In this document: positions 1 to 7,137 of the stretch, piece by piece | Layout: each line of letters opens with the position of its first letter | How positions within the stretch are numbered: the first letter of the stretch is position 1 | NCBI GenBank assembly: GCA_964356545.1 | Contig: CAYHHX010000011.1 | Span: 1-18,165 of the forward strand | Reading direction: 5' to 3' | From: JACPYG01 sp964356545 | GTDB taxonomy: Bacteria > Patescibacteriota > Minisyncoccia > Minisyncoccales > Staskawiczbacteraceae | Length of the DNA stretch: 18,165 nt | The notes under the pieces: model-generated | What the model saw: only the letters and a program-made list of their open reading frames with translations | Told to the model about the DNA's origin: nothing | Database searches by the model: none | Made by a program: the position numbers and the translations under genes

Positions 1-599
1 ATCCCAAAAATACCCCAGTCCCTTTTAAAGAGGAAAATTTGTGGAATGGCTATCCGGAGGAAACAAACGCGCCGTATGGATTAGCAAAGAAAATGTTATT
101 AGTTCAGAGTCAGGCATACAGACAACAGTACGGATTTAACTCAATTTTCCTTTTGCCTTTGAATTTATATGGTCCGGGCGATAATTTTGACCCAGAATCT
201 TCTCATGCGATTTCAGCTATCATTAAAAAAGTTTACGACGCAAAAAAAGCCGGCAAAGATTATATTGAATTATGGGGAACCGGAAAAGCTACTAGGGGCT
301 TTTTATTTGTCAAAGACGCAGCCGAAGGCATTTTATTGGCAACCGAATATTACAATAAGTCAGAGCCGGTCAATTTAGGGGCCGATTTAGAAATTTCAAT
401 AAAAGATTTGGCAGAATTGATTTGTAAATTGATGGATTTTAAAGGTGAAATTCATTGGGATGCAGCAAAACCAAACGGCCAGCCAAGACGCTCTATTGAT
501 AATTCACTTGCCAAAAAAGAATTTGGTTTTGAGGCAAAAACAAATTTTAAAGAAGGCCTAAAAAATACTATTGACTGGTACGAAAAAACAAATAAGTGA
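1..599 (+). CDS. NAD(P)-dependent epimerase/reductase, GDP-L-fucose synthase-like (5' partial)
   Basis: This is the C-terminal part of an extended short-chain dehydrogenase/reductase. The frame is open from base 3, so the gene begins before the window; about 199 residues are visible, against roughly 310-320 for the full family. The first visible residues include the catalytic YxxxK (tyrosine in APYGLAKK, with the typical preceding YPEETN). They are followed by the LNLYGPGDNFDPESSH stretch, which closely resembles GDP-L-fucose synthases (Fcl/WcaG). Those enzymes epimerise and reduce GDP-4-keto-6-deoxymannose to GDP-L-fucose in the cytoplasm. The N-terminal Rossmann GxxGxxG lies outside the window. 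The stop sits one base before the guanylyltransferase start, which indicates an operon. Because the next two genes are of the heptose type, the substrate could instead be a GDP-4-keto-6-deoxyheptose. The family is confident, the substrate is not. Confidence 0.85.
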   Translation, partial: PKNTPVPFKEENLWNGYPEETNAPYGLAKKMLLVQSQAYRQQYGFNSIFLLPLNLYGPGDNFDPESSHAISAIIKKVYDAKKAGKDYIELWGTGKATRGFLFVKDAAEGILLATEYYNKSEPVNLGADLEISIKDLAELICKLMDFKGEIHWDAAKPNGQPRRSIDNSLAKKEFGFEAKTNFKEGLKNTIDWYEKTNK

Positions 600-600
600 T

Positions 601-1284
601 ATGCAAATAGTTATTTTGGCTGGAGGCCTTGGTACAAGGTTAAAGCCCCTAACTGATACAATCCCAAAACCGATGATTAGTATAAATGGTCGGCCTTTTT
701 TGGAATACCAGATAGAAATGTTAAAAAGAAATGGTTTTGGAGATTTTATTTTATGCATAGGATATTTGGGAGAAAAAATAGAAGAGTATTTTAATAGTGG
801 TAAAAGTTTAGGTATAACTATACGGTATGCTAAAGAAGAAAAACCATTGGGAACAGGAGGAGCTTTAAAAAATGCTGAAAAATTTTTAGAAGATGAATTT
901 GTGGTAGTTTATGGTGATAGTTTTTTAGATATGAATTACGAAAATTTAATAGCTGATTTTTATAAAAGCAAAAAAATGGGAATGACGGTTGTTTTTAAAA
1001 ATAATCCAAAAATAGTTTTAAATAATATTGAGGTTGCAGACAGAGGAGAAGTTTTAAATTATGATAAAAAGAATGAAGGTAGGTCAAATTACGTTGAGGC
1101 AGGAGTTCATATTTTTAAAAAAGAAGTTTTAAATTTTATGCCCGAAAATTCTGTTTTTTCATTAGAGGAAGAATTACTACCGATTTTGATAAAAAAGGGA
1201 GAGTTAAATGCTTATATTACCGATAAAAGATTTTATGATATAGGAACTTTTGAACGCCTTAATATTTTTAAAGATATACTATGA
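601..1284 (+). CDS. hddC: Sugar-1-phosphate guanylyltransferase, HddC-like nucleotidyltransferase
   Basis: This 227-residue protein fits the NTP-transferase family that activates sugar 1-phosphates. The nucleotide-binding signature LAGGLGTRL is at residues 6-14, the lysine of PKP at 22-24, GTGGAL at 84-89 and the metal-binding aspartate of YGDS at 106. ATG at 601 is chosen over an in-frame TTG at 571: it places the signature at the usual distance from the N-terminus and avoids a long overlap with the upstream gene. The 3' end overlaps the next ATG in an ATGA. In the known pathway, HddC converts D-glycero-alpha-D-manno-heptose 1-phosphate to its GDP form. The adjacent HddA-like kinase and the GmhB-like phosphatase further on support that role. 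Mannose-1-phosphate guanylyltransferase or a glucose-1-phosphate enzyme remains possible. Confidence 0.85.
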   Translation: MQIVILAGGLGTRLKPLTDTIPKPMISINGRPFLEYQIEMLKRNGFGDFILCIGYLGEKIEEYFNSGKSLGITIRYAKEEKPLGTGGALKNAEKFLEDEFVVVYGDSFLDMNYENLIADFYKSKKMGMTVVFKNNPKIVLNNIEVADRGEVLNYDKKNEGRSNYVEAGVHIFKKEVLNFMPENSVFSLEEELLPILIKKGELNAYITDKRFYDIGTFERLNIFKDIL

Positions 1285-2258
1285 TTATTTCAAAAACACC
1301 ATTAAGAATAAGTTTTGTGGGTGGAGGAACGGACTTTGAAGATTTTTACCGGCGTTATCCGGGCAGGGTTTTAAGCACCTCAATTAATAAATATTTTTAT
1401 GTTACTGTAAACCCGAGTTTTGATGAAATGATAAAGTTAAGCTATTCAAACATTGAATTAGTAGATGATTCTTCGCACATAAAACATCCATTAGTAAAAT
1501 TATCCTTGGAAAAATTAGGCATCAAAAAAGGCGTTTATATTACTTCTTTAGCCGATATTCCTGCTCAAAAAACAGGACTGGGACTTGGTTCATCAAGCAG
1601 TTTTACGGTTGGATTATTACATAGTTTACATACTTTTTTGAAAAATAACGTATCAGCTGATATGATAGCAAGCCAAGCTTGTGAAATTGAAATTGATAAA
1701 AATGGCGCTCCTATTGGCAAACAAGACCAATATGCAGCAGCCTTTGGTGGTTTGAATGTGATTAATTTTAATTGTGATGGAAGTATTACGGTTGAGCCAA
1801 TTAGTCTGTTGCCTAACATAAAAGAAGATTTCCAAAACCATCTGTTGATGTTTTTTACCGGTAAGGAAAGGTCAGCTAATCTTATTTTGGCAGAACAAAA
1901 ACAAAATATTACAAATAAATTTGAATTTCTAAAAAAGATGTCAGATAGCGTGCCCATTTTTAAAAATGCTTTAGAAAAAGGGGATTTTGAAAAACTAGGA
2001 AGCATTTTACATCAAAATTGGTTGCTCAAAAAAGAATTAGCATCGGGTATTTCTAATTCTAACATCGACGAGATGTATCAAAAAGCTCTGACCGCTGGGG
2101 CGTACGGAGGAAAAATTTTAGGAGCGGGTGGCGGGGGATTTCTTTTAGTGTTAGCTCCACCCAAAAAACACCAGTCTATTAAGACCGCTTTGTCTGATTA
2201 CAAAAATGTTCCTTTTAAGTTTTCCGAAGGCGGCAGTTCTATTGTGCTAAATCACTAA
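1281..2258 (+). CDS. hddA: GHMP-family sugar kinase, D-glycero-alpha-D-manno-heptose-7-phosphate kinase-like
   Basis: This 325-residue protein has the three GHMP kinase motifs. The N-terminal substrate region reads SKTPLRISFVGGGTDFEDF (residues 4-22), which is characteristic of the heptose-7-phosphate kinase group. The ATP-binding GLGLGSSSSFTVGLL is at 99-113 and the C-terminal glycine-rich KILGAGGGGF at 278-287. HddA phosphorylates D-glycero-D-manno-heptose 7-phosphate to the 1,7-bisphosphate. GmhB then removes the 7-phosphate and HddC adds GMP. The start codon overlaps the hddC stop by four bases, so the two are probably translationally coupled. The gene ends the left operon: a palindrome, a hairpin and an intrinsic terminator follow within 130 bases. 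The family is certain; the heptose specificity rests on motif style and neighbours. Confidence 0.87.
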   Translation: MIISKTPLRISFVGGGTDFEDFYRRYPGRVLSTSINKYFYVTVNPSFDEMIKLSYSNIELVDDSSHIKHPLVKLSLEKLGIKKGVYITSLADIPAQKTGLGLGSSSSFTVGLLHSLHTFLKNNVSADMIASQACEIEIDKNGAPIGKQDQYAAAFGGLNVINFNCDGSITVEPISLLPNIKEDFQNHLLMFFTGKERSANLILAEQKQNITNKFEFLKKMSDSVPIFKNALEKGDFEKLGSILHQNWLLKKELASGISNSNIDEMYQKALTAGAYGGKILGAGGGGFLLVLAPPKKHQSIKTALSDYKNVPFKFSEGGSSIVLNH

Positions 2259-2279
2259 AAAATTGCCAAAAACCCAACG

Positions 2280-2299
2280 CCTGCCTACCGGTAGGCAGG
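2280..2299. repeat. 20-bp perfect GC-rich palindrome
   Basis: Bases 2280-2289 (cctgcctacc) are exactly mirrored by the reverse complement in 2290-2299. It lies 21 bases after the hddA stop in otherwise AT-rich sequence. It lacks a following T-run, so it is not a classic terminator by itself. Short GC-rich palindromes of this style are, from memory, common between genes of Patescibacteria. Related elements occur at 7490-7505, 8179-8193 and 13071-13106. Confidence 0.85.
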
Positions 2300-2327
2300 G
2301 CTCAACAGTCATTACCACTGAGCCGTT
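2299..2327. repeat. Stem-loop, left copy of the ggctca...tgagccgtt element
   Basis: A six-base stem ggctca (2299-2304) pairs with tgagcc (2319-2324) across a 14-base loop, and is followed by gtt. It abuts the palindrome on its left. The end sequence tgagccgtt (2319-2327) recurs exactly at 7507-7515 after the island, and ggctcaa is also shared. The loop contents of the two copies differ. Confidence 0.6.
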
Positions 2328-2360
2328 ATAAAAATTAAGATAAAATCTCAATCAGCATCA

Positions 2361-2387
2361 AACACACCTTTATCGGTGTGTTTTTTT
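2361..2387 (+). terminator. Rho-independent terminator after hddA
   Basis: Stem aacacacc (2361-2368), a six-base loop, and ggtgtgtt (2375-2382) run directly into a run of seven T (2381-2387). This is a classic intrinsic terminator reading on the plus strand. It would end the SDR-hddC-hddA transcript and separate it from the restriction-modification genes, which therefore need their own promoter in the 46 bases that follow. A weak TATGAT at 2392-2397 is the only promoter-like box I see there. Confidence 0.8.
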
Positions 2388-2433
2388 ATAGTATGATTAA
2401 ACAAAAATTACTAAAACCTAATAAATAAAAAAT

Positions 2434-3216
2434 ATGAATCCATGGATGCAACTAAGTATTGATTATGCAAGTCAAAAAAGTTATTTGGATGATCTTTTTA
2501 ATGTATATCCAACAATCCCTGAGGGAGTTCGTGAACTTGATCCGGTTCTTTGGCAAGGAGTAGAAAAAGCATTTGAAGCGCGAGATAATACAGCACTTAT
2601 AAAAAGTCTCTTGAAATTAAACTTATTTCCCGTTAAAGATTCCTATGTTGCCTACCTGCGAAAGGATAAGAGTGCATTAGAGCGCAATCCTGCAACTTCT
2701 GCGCGACTTTCTGGTCGCTTGTATGAAATGGGACTTGATACGATTTATGCTCGTTCTTCTGAAGCAAAAGAGACGAACCGCCAAATTGGACCCCTTTTCA
2801 AACGATGGATTGCAAAGAAATCTTTAGGAGTTGAACCTCTTAAGTTGGATGAGTTTATGAAAACGAAAGGAAATGCTGTCTTAGATGCCAGTGATGCCGA
2901 AATGATGGCCTTCGCAAGACAACATTTGAATTATAGAAATAATAAAGGATTAGATTTTGTTGCTCGTTTTAATGGTAAGTATGTAATTGGTGAAGCAAAG
3001 TTTTTGACTGATTTTGGAGGTCATCAAAATGCACAATTTAATGATGCTATTACGACAATCAAATCAAAAAACGTAAAAGCAATTAAGGTTGCTATTTTAG
3101 ATGGTGTTTTATATATCAATGGAAAAAATAAAATGTATAAAGCTATTACTGGAAAACTAAAAAATGAAAATATAATGAGTGCACTTATTTTGCGTGAGTT
3201 TTTATATCAACTTTAG
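2434..3216 (+). CDS. Putative type II restriction endonuclease, PD-(D/E)XK fold
   Basis: This 260-residue soluble protein shows a plausible PD-(D/E)XK nuclease core near the C-terminus. GLDFVARFNGKYVIGEAKF (residues 172-190) supplies D174, E187 and K189 on adjacent predicted strands. A GGHQNAQF segment (195-202) follows, a context seen in several type II restriction enzymes. The N-terminal 165 residues look mostly helical and may contact DNA, but I recognise no named domain in them. A DNA methyltransferase begins five bases downstream, which is the strongest argument that this is the cutting partner of a restriction-modification pair. ATG at 2434 follows an A-rich leader without a clear Shine-Dalgarno sequence. 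The recognition site cannot be read from the sequence. The gene appears full length and intact. Confidence 0.8.
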   Translation: MNPWMQLSIDYASQKSYLDDLFNVYPTIPEGVRELDPVLWQGVEKAFEARDNTALIKSLLKLNLFPVKDSYVAYLRKDKSALERNPATSARLSGRLYEMGLDTIYARSSEAKETNRQIGPLFKRWIAKKSLGVEPLKLDEFMKTKGNAVLDASDAEMMAFARQHLNYRNNKGLDFVARFNGKYVIGEAKFLTDFGGHQNAQFNDAITTIKSKNVKAIKVAILDGVLYINGKNKMYKAITGKLKNENIMSALILREFLYQL

Positions 3217-3221
3217 TTATT

Positions 3222-4397
3222 ATGTTTATATCCTACGATAATAAAAAATCGGAGAGAGAAATATTAGAAAATACTTTGGAAGCAAAGTTGAGTTTAGTTT
3301 CCGGTCAGGGTACGGGCAATAAACTAATCCACGCGGATAACTTATCTGCATTAAAAACTTTATTGAAAGAGTATCGTGGAAAAGTCGATTTAATTTATAT
3401 TGATCCGCCTTTTGCAACAAATGGGCATTTCAAAATTAGTGAAAATCGCGCTAATACAATCAGTAGTAGTAGTGGCGATGCAATTGCGTATAGCGATACA
3501 CTAGTAGGAGCAGATTTTTTAGAGTTTTTACGTGAGCGTTTAATCTTTTTAAGAGAGTTATTATCTGATCGAGGTTCAATTTATTTGCATATTGATTATA
3601 AAATTGGGCATTATGTAAAACTAATAATGGATGAAGTATTTGGTCGAGAAATGTTTAAAAACGATATTGCTCGTATAAAGTGTAACCCTAAGAATTTCCA
3701 ACGCAATGCCTATGGAAACATAAAAGATTTAATTCTTTTTTACTCAAAATCTACAAACTCAACTTGGAATGATCCAAAGATTGCCTTTTCTGATGATGAT
3801 GTAAATCGACTATTCAAAAAGGTAGATAAAGATGGAAGGAAATACACTACCATTCCCATGCACGCACCCGGCGAAACTGCAAACGGTAATACTGGCAAGG
3901 AGTGGCGAGGCGTTAAGCCTCCCAAGGGTAGACATTGGAGGAGCGGCCCAGCTCTTTTTGAGGAATGGGATAAACAAGGACTTATTGAATGGTCTATAAA
4001 TGGAGTACCTAGGAAAAAGATTTTTATTGATGAGAGGAGTGGTAAAAAAATGCAAGATATTTGGGAGTTTAAAGATCCGCAATACCCAAAATATCCCACA
4101 GAAAAGAATATTGATTTATTAAAGTTTATAATCAATTCTTCTTCTGATAAAGGAGATTTGGTACTTGACTGCTTTTGTGGATCGGGCACTACGCTTGTGG
4201 CAGCGCAGGAACTAAATCGTAACTGGATTGGTATTGATAAATCAGAACACGCAATTAGGGTAGCTAAAGAAAGGTTGCAATCAATACCTACAAGTCTTTT
4301 CTCGAGAAGTAATTTTGATTTTCTCACTGAAGCTCAAAATATTGAAAGTAAAATTGGTACATATCCCTCAAAAACTTTTGCTGTTCATAAAGGGTAA
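3222..4397 (+). CDS. Site-specific DNA methyltransferase, beta class (N6-adenine or N4-cytosine)
   Basis: This 391-residue enzyme has the motif order of beta-class amino-methyltransferases. The catalytic motif IV, DLIYIDPPF (residues 56-64), is near the N-terminus, and the S-adenosylmethionine-binding motif I, DLVLDCFCGSGTT (312-324), is near the C-terminus. A YPTEKN segment at 291-296 just before motif I corresponds to the conserved PTxKP of the class. The region between them (about 180-280) should hold the target-recognition part. The DPPF form is usual for N6-adenine enzymes, but N4-cytosine cannot be excluded. It would methylate host DNA to protect it from the endonuclease encoded five bases upstream. 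All key residues are present and no truncation is seen. Confidence 0.93.
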   Translation: MFISYDNKKSEREILENTLEAKLSLVSGQGTGNKLIHADNLSALKTLLKEYRGKVDLIYIDPPFATNGHFKISENRANTISSSSGDAIAYSDTLVGADFLEFLRERLIFLRELLSDRGSIYLHIDYKIGHYVKLIMDEVFGREMFKNDIARIKCNPKNFQRNAYGNIKDLILFYSKSTNSTWNDPKIAFSDDDVNRLFKKVDKDGRKYTTIPMHAPGETANGNTGKEWRGVKPPKGRHWRSGPALFEEWDKQGLIEWSINGVPRKKIFIDERSGKKMQDIWEFKDPQYPKYPTEKNIDLLKFIINSSSDKGDLVLDCFCGSGTTLVAAQELNRNWIGIDKSEHAIRVAKERLQSIPTSLFSRSNFDFLTEAQNIESKIGTYPSKTFAVHKG

Positions 4398-4450
4398 AAA
4401 TACTATAAATTTATGAAGAAAATCGCTAAAATAGTAGTGAAAAAATAATA

Positions 4451-4472
4451 AAAGGTGTCTGACCCTTTTTCC
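4451..4472. repeat. Imperfect inverted repeat between the methyltransferase and the small gene
   Basis: The stretch aaaggtgtctgaccctttt (from 4451) pairs aaaggt with accctttt across gtctg, with one bulge. It lies in the 92-base gap between the methyltransferase stop and the 69-residue gene. A T-run (4466-4470) makes a weak terminator possible. The ggtgtctgaccc core resembles sequences I associate with REP-type mobile remnants, but I cannot verify this. Confidence 0.35.
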
Positions 4473-4489
4473 TTTAATAAAATAATAGA

Positions 4490-4699
4490 ATGGATAAAGA
4501 AAATCATATAGCAATCTGTATAAATGAGGCAAGTAAAAAAGTACCTGGCACAAAAGAGTTAATAGTAAAAAAAGTAGAAGCTTTTTTAGTTAAGAGCTAT
4601 AGAAGCGAGTTAACAAAATCGGATATACAAAAAGTGTCAAGAGAATTAGTCGAACTACAATTGGGGGAACTAGAGAAAAAAGGAAATTATGAACAGTAA
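4490..4699 (+). CDS. Small protein of unknown function, coupled to the ATPase
   Basis: This 69-residue, highly charged, probably all-helical protein has no membrane segment, signal peptide or cysteine pair; its only cysteine is near residue 10. I recognise no family. Its last 11 bases overlap the start of the large ATPase gene in another frame. That arrangement usually means translational coupling and often partners in one complex. The start ATG has no good Shine-Dalgarno sequence. Reality is supported by the exact abutting with the ATPase and by its location between two defence genes. It could be an accessory subunit, a regulator or an antitoxin-like partner of the ATPase; nothing in the sequence decides between these. 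Confidence 0.65.
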   Translation: MDKENHIAICINEASKKVPGTKELIVKKVEAFLVKSYRSELTKSDIQKVSRELVELQLGELEKKGNYEQ

Positions 4700-7049
4700 A
4701 ATTAAAAAGATAAGTGCTAATTGGTTTCGGGGATTTTCTGATGTAAGACATATCGAGCTTAGCGATAAGTCCTTAGTAGTTTATGGAGAGAATGGTTCCG
4801 GTAAATCTTCTTTTGTAGATATAGTAGAGTATATTATTCGAGGTGGACAGCTTGAACATTTGCGTCACGAATATAGTGGGAGACGACAGGAGAAAGGTAT
4901 AATCAACACACATAAACCCACCGATCAAAGTAGTGCTGTTCAAATAGATTTTGTAAGTGGGTCTGTAATAGGGGCAAAAATACTATCAAATGGCAATTGT
5001 ACAATTACGCCAGAGCAGAATGACTTATCAGTTTTAGAGTCTCAGCGAGTAATATTGCGACAAGATGAAGTCGCAGATTTTATTAAAGAGACAAAAGGAG
5101 AAAAATACTCATCTTTATTGCCTTTGCTTGGATTGGGTAATTTAGATACTGCAATAGAAAATCTTAAAAAAATTGAGAAAGATGTAATAGATCAGACTAG
5201 CTTAGAATATAAAAGGGGAGAGATAAGAGAAGTACAGGATCTTGCAAAAGAAAAATTCGGCGTAGGTGAAGCGGGTAAAGAAGCCATATTCACTGAACTG
5301 GAAATATTATTTAAGAAATACTGCCCCTTGGAGACCTTTAGTTATAGTGATGAAAAGGAGAGGGCGACACATTTGATTTTAGAAGCATTGAGTGAAAAAT
5401 TTGAAAAGTATAAGAAAGAACAAGAGATTTATAGCGACTTATTATCATTATCAAAATTAGATGTTCTACATCGTATTTCGGAAGTTAGGACAAGTTTTAT
5501 AAAACTTGCAAAATCAACTGAACCACTGATTACTGAAAGATTGGAAGTTTTAGAAAAAGCATCAACTTATACTTCGAAAATAGGAGAAGATGGTGAAGTC
5601 GAATGTCCAGCATGTGGGACAAAGGTGTTTTCACAATATTTTAGGCAACACGTTAAAGATGAATATGCGAGGCTTAAAGATACGCTAGATGATTTTAAGG
5701 TGTATAAAAAATCAACGGATAATTTATGTGGGGATCTTCAAATATTGAAGAATTTATTTACCAAGGTAGCTACCAAACAATGGAGAGACGCTCAAGATTC
5801 AGTAAGAGTCGGATATGTTGGGTCGCTAGATATTGCCCAATTGAGATCAAACTGTTCGGAGGAAGACTTGAATGGAATTGAGTTAAACATAATTCCACTA
5901 ATTGGTTCAGCTACTAACGCGATAAAAATAGTGCCTCCCGAAGTAAAAGAGCTAGTAAAAGATAATGAATGCGTTGAAGTAATTAAAAAGTTTGTTGAAG
6001 CGAAAAAGATAAATGAATTTATTATAAAAATTGAAGGGCTTATTGCTTTTATTCGTGAATTACAAATAGTGATAAGGGCAAAAATAAAAACCCAATCATC
6101 AACTGCTATAAGTGCAATTTCTGATGACATAGCTCGAATGTGGGAGATTCTTAATCCAGAAGAATCTATAGAAGGAGTACAACTCTCTTTGCCAGCAGAT
6201 CAAGATAAAGCAATCGAGATAGGACTCAAATTTTATGGAGTTGAACAGATGTCGCCTAGATTGACTTTGTCTGAGGGGCATAGGAATAGTTTGGGGCTCT
6301 GTATTTTTTTGGCAATGGCAAAAAATGTAGATAATAAAAATATACCGATTATACTTGATGATATTGTTGTAAGCTTCGACCGCAATCATAGAGGTAGAGT
6401 TGCGGAATTACTTGAAAGAGAATTGAAAGATAGGCAGATTTTACTATTTACACATGATAGAGAATGGTTTATTGAGCTTAAGCATAAACTAGATCTCGAT
6501 CAATGGGAACTTAGAGCATTAATGCCATGGAAAGATCCTTCTACTGGAATTAGATGGTCTAATAAGGATACAAACTTTGATGATGCTAAAGCTTATCTGG
6601 AAAATAATCCACCGGCTGCTTGTAATGAGGCAAGAAAAATAATGGATACGTGGCTTCCATTGTTTGCAGAGAAAATGAGACTCAAAATGCCATATCTTTT
6701 TAGGGAAAAAAATGACAATAGGGTGGCGCATGACTTTTTACAAAGAATTTTATCTGATGGTAAAAAATGCTTTGTGATTAAGAGTGGAGAAAATGTTGCT
6801 ATTTATGAAGAGGGGCTGAAAAAAATAAAGGAAGTAGATCAGGAATTAATTGCTATAGCCAATAGGGCTTCACATACTTATTCTGCAACGAAAACAGAAG
6901 CTATAGATTTAATAAATAAATGCGAAGTAGCTTTGGAAGTTTTCAATTGTAAAAATTGTGGAAAGCTCGTAACGCAAAAAGAAGACACTAATGGTGAGCA
7001 AGTTCAATGTGAGTGTGGGCAATTAAAGTGGATATATGGGAAGGCTTAA
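4689..7049 (+). CDS. SMC/Rad50-like ATPase with zinc hook and C-terminal HEPN-like plus zinc-ribbon region
   Basis: This 786-residue protein is built like RecF/Rad50/RloC ATPases. It begins with a RecF-type N-terminus and Walker A GENGSGKSS (33-41). Helical, probably coiled-coil arms meet at CPACG (306-310), a Rad50/RloC-style zinc hook. An ABC-like signature LSEGHR (527-532), Walker B IPIILDDI (552-559) and an H-loop histidine (589, LLFTHD) complete the head. After about residue 635 comes an extra helical region with NRASH (725-729), reminiscent of HEPN-type domains. A terminal zinc ribbon follows with cysteines 754, 757, 774 and 776. A Shine-Dalgarno-like aagga precedes ATG 4689. Placement behind a restriction-modification pair suggests antiphage defence, for example sensing DNA damage or ends and then attacking RNA or DNA as RloC does. 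The ATPase assignment is firm; the effector role is inferred. Confidence 0.85.
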   Translation: MNSKIKKISANWFRGFSDVRHIELSDKSLVVYGENGSGKSSFVDIVEYIIRGGQLEHLRHEYSGRRQEKGIINTHKPTDQSSAVQIDFVSGSVIGAKILSNGNCTITPEQNDLSVLESQRVILRQDEVADFIKETKGEKYSSLLPLLGLGNLDTAIENLKKIEKDVIDQTSLEYKRGEIREVQDLAKEKFGVGEAGKEAIFTELEILFKKYCPLETFSYSDEKERATHLILEALSEKFEKYKKEQEIYSDLLSLSKLDVLHRISEVRTSFIKLAKSTEPLITERLEVLEKASTYTSKIGEDGEVECPACGTKVFSQYFRQHVKDEYARLKDTLDDFKVYKKSTDNLCGDLQILKNLFTKVATKQWRDAQDSVRVGYVGSLDIAQLRSNCSEEDLNGIELNIIPLIGSATNAIKIVPPEVKELVKDNECVEVIKKFVEAKKINEFIIKIEGLIAFIRELQIVIRAKIKTQSSTAISAISDDIARMWEILNPEESIEGVQLSLPADQDKAIEIGLKFYGVEQMSPRLTLSEGHRNSLGLCIFLAMAKNVDNKNIPIILDDIVVSFDRNHRGRVAELLERELKDRQILLFTHDREWFIELKHKLDLDQWELRALMPWKDPSTGIRWSNKDTNFDDAKAYLENNPPAACNEARKIMDTWLPLFAEKMRLKMPYLFREKNDNRVAHDFLQRILSDGKKCFVIKSGENVAIYEEGLKKIKEVDQELIAIANRASHTYSATKTEAIDLINKCEVALEVFNCKNCGKLVTQKEDTNGEQVQCECGQLKWIYGKA

Positions 7050-7086
7050 GCTCTTTATCTAATATGAAAGAAACGAGAACAGCCAC

Positions 7087-7117
7087 TATTTTCCCATGAA
7101 GTGAAGGAGGGAAAATA
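7087..7117 (+). promoter_or_regulatory. Hairpin overlapping a strong Shine-Dalgarno sequence
   Basis: Nine bases tattttccc (7087-7095) pair perfectly with gggaaaata (7109-7117) across a 13-base loop. The Shine-Dalgarno sequence aaggagg (7104-7110) is half in the loop and half in the stem, so folding could mask it. There is no T-run, so it is not a simple terminator of the ATPase gene. Confidence 0.5.
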
Positions 7118-7137
7118 ACATTGTAAAAAATAAATTT

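Noticed and set aside
571..600. Upstream TTG start for the guanylyltransferase
   Set aside because: It would add ten residues inside the preceding gene; ATG 601 gives the normal N-terminus right before the LAGGLGTRL motif.
1855..1867. Short palindrome ttaccggtaa in hddA
   Set aside because: It is only ten bases and not in the style of the GC-rich families; chance is sufficient.
3740..4327. Open frame of 195 codons on the minus strand
   Set aside because: It is antisense to the methyltransferase, whose catalytic motifs are unambiguous; the minus product has no recognisable features.
4413..4448. An 11-codon frame (MKKIAKIVVKK) after the methyltransferase
   Set aside because: It is too short, has no ribosome site, and is a low-complexity lysine-rich reading of A-rich DNA.
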